A stretch of 64,000 nucleotides of DNA from JBDXHU01 sp039989475 (lineage in GTDB: Bacteria > Pseudomonadota > Gammaproteobacteria > Pseudomonadales > Halieaceae). The notes below the pieces were generated by a model, which worked only from the letters and a program-made list of their open reading frames with translations, was not told the DNA's origin and did not search any database. A program made the position numbers and the translations under genes. The DNA is taken from positions 496,001 through 560,000 of the forward strand of contig JBDXHU010000002.1 in assembly GCA_039989475.1 (NCBI GenBank), given 5' to 3'. Below are positions 24,791-32,796 of the stretch, piece by piece (positions within the stretch are counted from its first letter, which is position 1; each line of letters begins with the position of its first letter).

Positions 24791-24808
24791 TGGAGTACTT
24801 ACGTACTC
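24791..24808. repeat. Perfect 7-bp inverted repeat
   Basis: GGAGTAC and GTACTCC are separated by TTAC. It lies between the minus-strand terminator and the AT-rich stretch, about 145 bp before the GH84-like gene. It may be a stem-loop in a minus-strand transcript or a protein-binding site. Confidence 0.5.
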
Positions 24809-24953
24809 CAGTAGGCATCCGTTTGAACTAGGGGATGAATGCCCACGACTTAAGTATTGCTCAAAATTGGTAATTTTCCACATTTTTTTGCGGAAATTTT
24901 TAAATTAATTTGCGATAAGCAAGTAACATCTAATTCCATGGCCCGAAAACACT

Positions 24954-25997
24954 GTGTCTGAGCCGTTTCTCAACGGAATTATCGAAGGCTTTTATGGCCG
25001 GGAATGGGACTGGTCCGCGCGCCTGGCCTACGCCGACTACCTGCTGGATTCTGGGCTCAACAGCTATATCTACTGCCCCAAGTCAGATCCCTGGCTGCGC
25101 AAGCGCTGGCAGCAGCCCTGGCCCAGCGAAATGCAGTCGCAGTTGGAAGCCTTGCAGCAGAGCTATGCCGAACGCGGCCTGAACTGGGGAGTCGGCTTGT
25201 CTCCCTATGCCCTGTATACCGACTATTCCGCCGCCGCACGCCGTCACCTGCAGGCTAAAATTAGCGGACTCAATCAACTGGGTGGCAGTCTGCTGGCCAT
25301 TTTGTTTGACGATATGCCGGGGGATTGCCCCGATCTCGCCGCCCGCCAGGCAGAAATCCTGGCCGATGTCTGCGCCTGGAGCCAGGCGAGCACAGTGTTG
25401 GCCTGTCCAACCTACTATTCCCATGATCCGGTATTGGAAACGCATTTTGGCGCGATGCCGCAGGGTTACTGGGAATCACTGGGTAGTTTGCTACCCCGGG
25501 AAGTGGGCGTTTTCTGGACTGGTAACCGGGTCTGCTCTGAGACTGTCAGCTGCGGCGATCTTGAACTTATCACTGAGTTGATGGGCCGCAAGCCAGTCTT
25601 GTGGGACAACTACCCGGTTAACGACGGGGCCAAAGCCTCACAATTCCTGCATTTGGAGCCGCTGCCCGGTCGGGAGGAGGGGTTGGCAGGAGCACTGTCC
25701 GGCCACTTCTGTAACCCGATGAACCAGGCCTGGCTATCGCGCTATCCACTTTCTGGCCTGGCGCGCCTCTACGGTGGCAGGGCCAGCACCTGGGAGGATT
25801 GTTTTGGCGCAGAACTGGCAGCACAGCTAAGACGCGACCAGGCCGGTTTCGAGCAGCTTGGGCTGACGGGACTCGACGCCGGAGAGAGGCAGGAACTGCT
25901 GCTGTGCTACCGGCAATTTGACCATCCAGCGGCCGCCGAGGTCTGCGACTGGCTGGAGGGGAAATACGCCTTCGATCCGGCTTGCCTGACCGGTTAA
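24954..25997 (+). CDS. GH84-like beta-N-acetylglucosaminidase domain protein
   Basis: 347 residues from GTG 24954. It begins FLNGIIEGFYGREWDW, the signature of the O-GlcNAcase/hyaluronidase-like GH84 catalytic domain. The paired catalytic aspartates are D119-D120 in LAILFDDMPGD, and VLWDNYPVND and HFCNPMNQAWLS are further family motifs. Such enzymes remove terminal N-acetylglucosamine by substrate-assisted catalysis. There is no signal peptide and no accessory domain, so it should be cytosolic, unlike the secreted enzymes of pathogens. The natural substrate is unknown. It has no operon partner. Confidence 0.85.
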   Translation: MSEPFLNGIIEGFYGREWDWSARLAYADYLLDSGLNSYIYCPKSDPWLRKRWQQPWPSEMQSQLEALQQSYAERGLNWGVGLSPYALYTDYSAAARRHLQAKISGLNQLGGSLLAILFDDMPGDCPDLAARQAEILADVCAWSQASTVLACPTYYSHDPVLETHFGAMPQGYWESLGSLLPREVGVFWTGNRVCSETVSCGDLELITELMGRKPVLWDNYPVNDGAKASQFLHLEPLPGREEGLAGALSGHFCNPMNQAWLSRYPLSGLARLYGGRASTWEDCFGAELAAQLRRDQAGFEQLGLTGLDAGERQELLLCYRQFDHPAAAEVCDWLEGKYAFDPACLTG

Positions 25998-26171
25998 ATC
26001 AGCCTGTTTTCGCGGTTGAACCACCCCGGTGTTTGTGGCAGAATCTGCGCCCTTGTGGCAGGCCTGGCTGCACTGATCTGGTCGCGAATTAATTCTCTAT
26101 TTATCAACATGTTATGAGAATTTGCTCAAGTACTTTACAGTGCTGGTTATGAAGCTGTGCCGGGAAATTTT

Positions 26172-26257
<86 letters not shown>

Positions 26258-26280
26258 GTAATAAACTCTGAGGATTATTC

Positions 26281-27609
26281 ATGCAGGTTTCTATCGAGAC
26301 GACTTCGGGTCTGGAGCGTCGTTTGACGGTGGGTGTTCCCGCCGAGCGAGTGGAGAGCGAAGTTAACAATCGCTTGCAGAAAGCGGCGAAAAATATCCGC
26401 CTGGATGGCTTTCGTCCCGGTAAGGTGCCGATGAAGGTTATCAAGCAGCGCTATGGCGACGGCGTGCGCCAGGAGGTGCTGGGCGAAGTCATGAGCCAGT
26501 CCTTCTACGAGGCTGTAAACCAGGAAAACCTGCGCCCTGCAGGCCAACCCAGTATCGAGCCGAAGACGCTGGAAGAAGGCAAGGACATTGAGTTTATTGC
26601 CACCTTCGAGGTTTTCCCGGAAATCGAGCTGGTGGACATGGACGGCTTTGCCGTGTCCAGGCCCACCGCTGAGGTTACCGATGCCGATGTGGAAAATATG
26701 ATCGAAGTATTCCGCAAGCAGCAAGGCGGCTGGGAGAATGCCGAGCGTGCGGCGCAAGAGGGCGACCAGGTAAACATCGATTTTGCGGGCACCCGTGACG
26801 GTGAGGCCTTCGACGGTGGCAGCGCCGAGGGCAGTGAGCTGGTACTCGGCTCAGGCCGCATGATTCCTGGCTTTGAGTCCGGTATCGAAGGGATGAAAGT
26901 GGGCGAAGAGAAGGTCCTGCAGCTGAGCTTCCCCGAGGACTACCACAGCGAGGAACTCAAGGGCGCGGCAGTAGAATTCAAGATCACCCTGCACGAGCTT
27001 AAGGAGCAGGTGATGGCGCCTTTGGACGAGGAATTGTTCAAAAAATACGGTGTCGAAGATGGCGGTGAGGAGCAATTCCGCAAGGAAATTGCTGAAAATA
27101 TGGCGCGTGAGCTGTCAACGGCCGTCAAGAACAAGGTCAAGCAGCAGGTTATGGACGCTGTGATCGAGTCACACCAGTCCCAGCAAGTACCGCAGGCGTT
27201 GATAGACAGCGAAATCAACGGCATGCGCCAGCAAATGTTCCAGCAGTTTGGCGGTGCCGGCAGCGAAGACATGGACCTGGAGAGCCTGTTGCCCGCTGAC
27301 ATGTTCCAGGAGCAGGCGGAGCGGCGAGTCAAGCTCGGTTTGGTATTGAGTGAAATGATCGCCAAGAACGAGCTCAAGGCTGATGCTGACAAGGTTCGTG
27401 AGGCAATCGAGGAGATAGCCTCAACTTACCAGGAGCCCGAGCAGGTAGTTAACTGGTATTACTCAAACCAGGAACAGCTTTCCGGCGTAGAAAACATGGT
27501 GCTGGAAGAGCAGGTCATCGAGACCTTGCTGGAGAGCGCCAGCGTCAGCGAAGAGTCTTGCACCTACCAGGAAGCCCTCGCACAGGGACAGGAGAGCCAA
27601 TCAGCATGA
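26281..27609 (+). CDS. tig: Trigger factor
   Basis: 442 residues. Trigger factor is the ribosome-bound chaperone and peptidyl-prolyl isomerase that meets nascent chains. The ribosome-binding signature is in GFRPGKVPMKVIKQRYG (about 41-57). The FKBP-type domain runs about 160-245 (GDQVNIDFAGTRDGEAFDGG), followed by the long helical C-terminal chaperone domain. GAGGA lies 6 nt before the ATG. The stop overlaps the clpP start as ATGA. Confidence 0.96.
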   Translation: MQVSIETTSGLERRLTVGVPAERVESEVNNRLQKAAKNIRLDGFRPGKVPMKVIKQRYGDGVRQEVLGEVMSQSFYEAVNQENLRPAGQPSIEPKTLEEGKDIEFIATFEVFPEIELVDMDGFAVSRPTAEVTDADVENMIEVFRKQQGGWENAERAAQEGDQVNIDFAGTRDGEAFDGGSAEGSELVLGSGRMIPGFESGIEGMKVGEEKVLQLSFPEDYHSEELKGAAVEFKITLHELKEQVMAPLDEELFKKYGVEDGGEEQFRKEIAENMARELSTAVKNKVKQQVMDAVIESHQSQQVPQALIDSEINGMRQQMFQQFGGAGSEDMDLESLLPADMFQEQAERRVKLGLVLSEMIAKNELKADADKVREAIEEIASTYQEPEQVVNWYYSNQEQLSGVENMVLEEQVIETLLESASVSEESCTYQEALAQGQESQSA

Positions 27610-28271
27610 GCGAATATAACAACGGCATTCAGGGCAGTAACGCCAGCGTAATTACCAATCTCGGCCTGGTGCCGATGGTGGTAGAGCAAACCGCGCGTGG
27701 CGAGCGCTCCTACGACATTTTTTCGCGCTTGCTCAAGGAGCGCTTGATATTTGTGGTCGGTCCGATAGAGGACCACATGGCCAACCTGATCGTGGCGCAG
27801 CTGCTGTTCCTCGAGGCGGAGAACCCGGATAAGGATATCAACCTCTACATCAACAGCCCCGGCGGTTCAGTCACCGCTGGCCTGGCCATCTACGACACAA
27901 TGCAATTCATCAAACCCGATGTGAGCACCACGTGTATAGGCCAGGCAGCCAGTATGGGCGCGTTTTTGCTGGCCGGCGGCGCCAAATCCAAGCGCTTCTG
28001 CCTGCCTAATGCACGCACCATGATCCACCAGCCCAGCGGCGGAGCCCAGGGACAGGCCACGGATATCGATATTCACGCCCGGGAAATCCTGATTATCCGG
28101 GAGCGTTTGAATTCCTTAATGGCAGAACATACGGGCCAGGACCTGGAGACCATTGAGCGCGACACCGAGCGTGACAACTTCATGAACGCAGACCAGAGTA
28201 AAGAATATGGCCTGGTGGACGAAGTAGTAGGTAACCGTGCTGAAGATGCCGGTAGCGGCAAAAAGAAATAG
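27606..28271 (+). CDS. clpP: ATP-dependent Clp protease proteolytic subunit
   Basis: 221 residues from ATG 27606. The frame is open further upstream but that part belongs to tig. ClpP forms the barrel peptidase that degrades substrates delivered by ClpX or ClpA. The catalytic triad is S116 (GQAASMGAF), H141 (MIHQPSGG) and D190. It overlaps tig by 4 bp. clpX follows after a 206-bp gap that holds a tandem duplication. Confidence 0.97.
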   Translation: MSEYNNGIQGSNASVITNLGLVPMVVEQTARGERSYDIFSRLLKERLIFVVGPIEDHMANLIVAQLLFLEAENPDKDINLYINSPGGSVTAGLAIYDTMQFIKPDVSTTCIGQAASMGAFLLAGGAKSKRFCLPNARTMIHQPSGGAQGQATDIDIHAREILIIRERLNSLMAEHTGQDLETIERDTERDNFMNADQSKEYGLVDEVVGNRAEDAGSGKKK

Positions 28272-28279
28272 CCAATAGT

Positions 28280-28325
28280 GGTACAGGTAAACAGCCGTGA
28301 GCGGTACAGGTAAACAGCCGTGAGC
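28280..28325 (+). repeat. Perfect 23-bp tandem duplication between clpP and clpX
   Basis: The 23-bp unit beginning GGTACAGGTAAACAGCCGTG occurs twice without mismatch (28280-28302 and 28303-28325). Perfect identity points to a recent slippage or recombination event. It lies 8 bp after the clpP stop and about 150 bp before clpX. Confidence 0.9.
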
Positions 28326-28477
28326 GGCAGGTAATATCAGGCCAAATCAGGCCTCTGCGAGCAAAATATTGTAACAGGCTCGCAGAAGCAGTACAGGGGC
28401 TTGCAATGTGCCCGGAAAATCAGCATCTTAGAGGCATACCAGCCCGCTTGGACAGGGCCTTATACAGGTAGTGGTAA

Positions 28478-29767
28478 ATGACCGACGAAACAACGAACTC
28501 GGGCGATGATGGCGGCAAACTGCTGTATTGCTCCTTCTGTGGCAAGAGCCAGCACGAAGTTCGTAAATTAATTGCCGGCCCCTCGGTATTCATTTGTGAT
28601 GAATGTGTTGACCTGTGCAACGACATAATTCGCGAGGAAGTCCAGGAATCTGGCGGCGACAGTTCGCAGGATCGCCTGCCGGTACCCCAGGAAATCAAGA
28701 ACATCCTCGATGAGTACGTCATCGGCCAGCAACGGGCCAAAAAAGTGCTGTCCGTGGCGGTTTACAACCACTACAAGCGACTGCGGCACGACGATGGTCG
28801 CACTGACGAAGTGGAACTGGGCAAGAGCAATATCCTGCTGGTTGGTCCGACCGGTAGTGGTAAGACCCTGTTGGCGGAAACCCTGGCACGGCTGTTGGAT
28901 GTACCTTTCACGATTGCCGACGCAACCACGCTGACTGAGGCCGGTTACGTTGGCGAAGATGTGGAAAACATCATCCAGAAGTTGCTGCAGAAGTGTGATT
29001 ACGATGTGGAGAAAGCCCAGGTGGGCATTGTCTACATTGATGAAATAGATAAAATCTCACGCAAATCAGACAACCCGTCGATTACACGGGATGTTTCCGG
29101 GGAAGGCGTGCAACAGGCGCTGCTCAAATTGATAGAAGGCACGGTAGCCTCGGTGCCCCCCCAGGGAGGTCGCAAGCATCCACAGCAGGAATTCCTGCAG
29201 GTCGACACCTCCAATATCCTGTTCATCTGTGGTGGCGCTTTCGCCGGGCTTGATAAAGTCATTCGCGAACGTTCCGAGAAGGGCGGCATAGGCTTTGGCG
29301 CTGAGGTCAAGAGTAAGGACAACAGCAAAAACGTTGGCGAAGTGCTGCGTGAACTGGAGCCGGAAGACCTGGTTCGCTATGGTCTGATCCCGGAGTTTGT
29401 GGGGCGCTTGCCGGTAATAGCGACGCTGGAAGAGCTCGATATTGACGCGCTGGTGCAAATCCTCACCGAGCCAAAGAATTCCCTCACCAAGCAGTACAGC
29501 AAGTTGCTGGAAATGGAAGGCGTGGAGGTTGACTTCCGCGAAGACGGCTTACGTGCTATTGCCGAGCGGGCCATGGAACGCAAGACTGGCGCCCGCGGAC
29601 TGCGCTCCATTCTGGAAGCGGTGCTGCTGGACAGCATGTACAACATCCCTTCGCGGGATGATGTCAGCAAAGTGGTCATTGATGAATCAGTGATCAAGGG
29701 GGATTCCGAACCCCTGCTTGTCTACCAAAACAGTGAGCCGCCGGAAGCGGCTGCAGCCGAGGAATAA
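28478..29767 (+). CDS. clpX: ATP-dependent Clp protease ATP-binding subunit ClpX
   Basis: 429 residues. ClpX is the AAA+ unfoldase for ClpP. An N-terminal zinc-binding domain uses C18, C21, C40 and C43 (YCSFCGKS, FICDECVDLC). Walker A is GPTGSGKTLLAE (about 121-128) and Walker B is VYIDEIDKIS. The IGF loop for ClpP docking is seen as GIGFGAEV. The sensor-2 region ARGLRSILE is intact. It is of normal length and lies in the tig-clpP-clpX-lon block. Confidence 0.97.
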   Translation: MTDETTNSGDDGGKLLYCSFCGKSQHEVRKLIAGPSVFICDECVDLCNDIIREEVQESGGDSSQDRLPVPQEIKNILDEYVIGQQRAKKVLSVAVYNHYKRLRHDDGRTDEVELGKSNILLVGPTGSGKTLLAETLARLLDVPFTIADATTLTEAGYVGEDVENIIQKLLQKCDYDVEKAQVGIVYIDEIDKISRKSDNPSITRDVSGEGVQQALLKLIEGTVASVPPQGGRKHPQQEFLQVDTSNILFICGGAFAGLDKVIRERSEKGGIGFGAEVKSKDNSKNVGEVLRELEPEDLVRYGLIPEFVGRLPVIATLEELDIDALVQILTEPKNSLTKQYSKLLEMEGVEVDFREDGLRAIAERAMERKTGARGLRSILEAVLLDSMYNIPSRDDVSKVVIDESVIKGDSEPLLVYQNSEPPEAAAAEE

Positions 29768-29856
29768 GCTGCACCACTGAATTTGAACGCCGGGTGTAGT
29801 CTCTGCGCTTCACCGCTCTCAAAGTCACTGTCGCGGCGGGGAAGCCCCCTCGAGGC

Positions 29857-29884
29857 CTTGCATTAACCGTTATTACCCCCATAT
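29857..29884 (+). promoter_or_regulatory. Candidate heat-shock (sigma32) promoter for lon
   Basis: CTTGCAT (29857-29863) and CCCCATAT (29877-29884) are separated by 13 bp. The -10 fits the sigma32 consensus CCCCATNT fully and the -35 matches CTTGAAA at 5 of 7. It lies 33 bp before the lon start codon. lon is a classical sigma32 target in E. coli. Confidence 0.6.
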
Positions 29885-29916
29885 CACAGTCAAAGTGATG
29901 CTCCAGGGAGAGATCT

Positions 29917-32328
29917 ATGGGTTCTGAAAGTGTTGTCAAGCTGCCGCTGCTGCCCCTGCGTGATGTTGTGGTCTATCCACACATGGTGCTGCCGCTCTTT
30001 GTTGGACGCGAAAAGTCCATCGAAGCGCTGGAGGACGCCATGGCGACTGACAAGCAGGTGTTACTGGTAGCCCAGCGCAATGCTTCCGAAGATAACCCCG
30101 GGGTTGATGACGTATACCAGGTAGGCACCGTATCCAGCATCCTGCAACTGCTCAAGCTGCCTGATGGCACCATCAAGGTGCTGGTGGAGGGTGGTTATCG
30201 GGCCAGTGTGGACAGCGTCGATGACGGCGAAGAGTTTGCCGTTGCCGAAGTACGCGAAATCGAGAGCGATGATATTCCAGCGGAGGAGGCGGAGGTATTG
30301 CTGCGCTCTACCATCTCCCAGTTTGAAAAGTACGTAAACCTGAGCAAGAAAGTGCCGGGCGAGGTTCTCACCTCACTGTCCGGCATCGATGAGCCCGGCC
30401 GCCTGGCGGACACCATTGCAGCGCATATGAGTGTTGACCTGGAGCAGAAGCAGACGATCCTGGAGATCGCTGGTGTGCGCGAGAGGCTCGAGCACCTGAT
30501 GGGCCTGATGGAAAGTGAAATCGACCTGTTCCAGGTCGAAAAGCGCATTCGCGGACGCGTCAAAAAGCAGATGGAGAAGAGCCAGCGCGAGTATTACCTG
30601 AATGAGCAAATGAAGGCTATTCAGAAAGAACTGGGTGAGCTAGACGAAGAACCCAACGAGATTGAGGAACTCCAGGCCAAGATCGAAGAGGCCAAGATGC
30701 CTGAAGAAGCGGCTGAGAAAGTCGGGGCCGAGCTGAACAAGCTGAAGATGATGTCACCCATGTCGGCAGAGGCCTCCGTGGTACGCAGCTACATCGACTG
30801 GATGCTCAGCGTGCCCTGGTCCAAGCGCAGCAAGGTCAAGCACGACCTGAAGCGGGCCAGCGACATACTGGAAAAAGATCACTATGGCCTGGAAGAGGTC
30901 AAGGAGCGCATTCTGGAATACCTCGCAGTTCAGAAGCGCGTGCGCAAAATCAAGGGGCCGGTTCTGTGCCTGGTAGGCCCGCCGGGAGTGGGCAAGACCT
31001 CCCTGGGTGAATCCATTGCCCGTTCTACCAATCGGAAATTTGTACGCATGGCCCTGGGCGGCGTGCGTGATGAAGCCGAAATTCGTGGTCACCGCCGTAC
31101 TTACATCGGCTCAATGCCAGGCAAGTTGTTACAGAAAATGGCCAAGGCCGGCGTACGCAACCCACTGTTCCTGCTAGACGAAATCGACAAGATGGGTATG
31201 GACCACCGCGGCGATCCCGCCTCGGCCATGCTGGAGGTGCTGGACCCTGAACAAAACCACGCCTTCAATGACCATTACCTGGAAGTGGACTACGACCTGT
31301 CCGATGTGATGTTTGTCTGTACCTCGAACACCATGAATATACCGGCACCGCTGCTGGATCGTATGGAAGTCATCCGCATACCGGGTTATACGGAGGATGA
31401 GAAGCTGAATATCGCGCAGCGCTATCTTATTCCCAAGCAAATGAAGCATAACGGGCTCAAGCAGGATGAAGTCGAATTCTCCGCCGAGGCGGTGCTGGAC
31501 ATCATTCGCTACTACTCGCGAGAAGCCGGCGTGCGAGCGCTGGAGCGCGAGATCGCCAAGGTCTGCCGCAAAATGGTCAAGGCTTTCAGCTTGAAGGAGC
31601 AAACTGCGCCGGTGACGGTGGTCCCGGATATGCTTTCCGACCTGTGTGGTGTGAGAAAGTACAACTTTGGCTCTGCCGAGGAAGAGAACAAGATCGGCCA
31701 GGTTACAGGCCTTGCCTGGACCCAGGTTGGTGGCGAACTGCTGACCATCGAGGCGGTAGCGATTGCCGGTAAAGGTCGCCAGGTGAAAACAGGCTCCCTC
31801 GGTGATGTTATGCAGGAATCCATCCAGGCCGCCAACACGGTAGTACGCAGTCGCTCCCAGGTGCTGGGTATACCCGCCAGTTACCACGATAAGCACGACG
31901 TCCACATCCACGTACCCGAGGGTGCCACGCCCAAGGATGGCCCCAGTGCCGGCATAGCCATGTGTACCGCGATGGTCTCTGTGCTGACAGATATTCCGGT
32001 GAAGTCAGATGTGGCCATGACCGGTGAAATTACCCTGCGCGGCGAGGTTCTGCCCATAGGGGGCCTCAAGGAAAAGCTGCTCGCTGCCCATCGTGGCGGC
32101 ATCACCACGGTGGTCATTCCCAAGGAAAACGAGCGCGATTTGCAGGAAATTCCGGACAATATCAAGGCCGACCTGAAGATCTGCCCGGTCAAGTGGATAG
32201 ACGAGGTGCTGGATATTGCACTGGAAACAATGCCCGAGCCGCTGTCCGATGAAGACTTCCTGGCCGACCCCATCAGTGCGACAGAGGGCACAGAATCTGA
32301 GGAAAAGAATCGCATAAATACTCATTAA
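29917..32328 (+). CDS. lon: ATP-dependent protease Lon
   Basis: 803 residues. Lon degrades misfolded proteins and specific regulators. The N-terminal substrate domain begins LPLLPLRDVVVYPHMVLPLF. Walker A is GPPGVGKTSLGES and Walker B lies in LFLLDEIDKMG. The proteolytic Ser-Lys dyad is in KDGPSAGIAM (about 678) and PIGGLKEKLLAAHRGG (about 721). The length is as in LonA of gammaproteobacteria. A candidate heat-shock promoter precedes it and hupB follows, as in E. coli. Confidence 0.97.
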   Translation: MGSESVVKLPLLPLRDVVVYPHMVLPLFVGREKSIEALEDAMATDKQVLLVAQRNASEDNPGVDDVYQVGTVSSILQLLKLPDGTIKVLVEGGYRASVDSVDDGEEFAVAEVREIESDDIPAEEAEVLLRSTISQFEKYVNLSKKVPGEVLTSLSGIDEPGRLADTIAAHMSVDLEQKQTILEIAGVRERLEHLMGLMESEIDLFQVEKRIRGRVKKQMEKSQREYYLNEQMKAIQKELGELDEEPNEIEELQAKIEEAKMPEEAAEKVGAELNKLKMMSPMSAEASVVRSYIDWMLSVPWSKRSKVKHDLKRASDILEKDHYGLEEVKERILEYLAVQKRVRKIKGPVLCLVGPPGVGKTSLGESIARSTNRKFVRMALGGVRDEAEIRGHRRTYIGSMPGKLLQKMAKAGVRNPLFLLDEIDKMGMDHRGDPASAMLEVLDPEQNHAFNDHYLEVDYDLSDVMFVCTSNTMNIPAPLLDRMEVIRIPGYTEDEKLNIAQRYLIPKQMKHNGLKQDEVEFSAEAVLDIIRYYSREAGVRALEREIAKVCRKMVKAFSLKEQTAPVTVVPDMLSDLCGVRKYNFGSAEEENKIGQVTGLAWTQVGGELLTIEAVAIAGKGRQVKTGSLGDVMQESIQAANTVVRSRSQVLGIPASYHDKHDVHIHVPEGATPKDGPSAGIAMCTAMVSVLTDIPVKSDVAMTGEITLRGEVLPIGGLKEKLLAAHRGGITTVVIPKENERDLQEIPDNIKADLKICPVKWIDEVLDIALETMPEPLSDEDFLADPISATEGTESEEKNRINTH

Positions 32329-32379
32329 TCAATATGCTGTTCGTATTGACCGGATTCTTGTATCTATATTAAAGTCATA

Positions 32380-32405
32380 GGCCTAAATGCACTGGTGTTT
32401 AGGCC
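32380..32405 (+). other. Hairpin in the hupB leader
   Basis: GGCCTAAA (32380-32387) and TTTAGGCC (32398-32405) form perfect 8-bp arms around a 10-base loop, about 44 bp before the hupB start. There is no T-run after it on the plus strand, so it is not a standard lon terminator. It may be a leader stem or an operator. Confidence 0.45.
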
Positions 32406-32448
32406 ATAACAAAAAAGTCCATGCAGTTAAATACGAAAGGGGATAAGT

Positions 32449-32724
32449 GTGAACAAAACTGAACTGATTGATGCTATTGCAGCCTCCGCAGACATTCCGA
32501 AGGCCGCAGCAGGTCGCGCTTTGGATGCCGTGGTTGACTCCATTACTGGTGCTCTGAAAGGAGGTGATTCGGTCGCACTGGTAGGTTTCGGTACATTTAC
32601 GGTTAAGGACCGTGCAGCACGTACCGGTCGCAACCCTCAAACGGGTGCGGAAATTCAGATTCCTGCTGCTCGCGTGCCAGGCTTCAAAGCCGGTAAGGCA
32701 CTCAAGGATGCTGTAAACAGCTAA
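32449..32724 (+). CDS. hupB: DNA-binding protein HU-beta
   Basis: 91 residues from a GTG start with GAAAGGGG upstream. HU bends and compacts DNA as a dimer and supports replication and recombination. The beta-arm motif RTGRNPQTGAEIQIPAAR (with the intercalating proline) and VGFGTFTVKDR are clear. It lies between lon and ppiD as in E. coli and ends in a strong terminator. Confidence 0.97.
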   Translation: MNKTELIDAIAASADIPKAAAGRALDAVVDSITGALKGGDSVALVGFGTFTVKDRAARTGRNPQTGAEIQIPAARVPGFKAGKALKDAVNS

Positions 32725-32749
32725 TAGCAAAACGACAAATACGGGAAAG

Positions 32750-32779
32750 AAGGCGCACTTTTCGGTGCGCTTTTTTTTT
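32750..32779 (+). terminator. Rho-independent terminator after hupB
   Basis: GCGCAC and GTGCGC pair around TTTTCG and are followed by a run of nine T. It lies about 25 bp after the hupB stop and 18 bp before the ppiD ATG. Confidence 0.9.
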
Positions 32780-32796
32780 GAGGTTATTGAAGAAAG

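Larger units (their letters stand above)
24609..24953. other. AT-rich intergenic stretch after pilZ
   Basis: 345 bp without a convincing gene. The right half is much richer in A and T than the surroundings. It contains the minus-strand terminator at 24718-24745 and a perfect inverted repeat GGAGTAC-TTAC-GTACTCC at 24791-24808. Open frames across it have no family likeness. No remnant of tatD was recognised. The arrangement could encode a small RNA on the minus strand. Confidence 0.5.

Noticed and set aside
24383..24908. Frames on both strands across the pilZ 3' spacer
   Set aside because: They read through a hairpin terminator and AT-rich DNA and show no protein family features.
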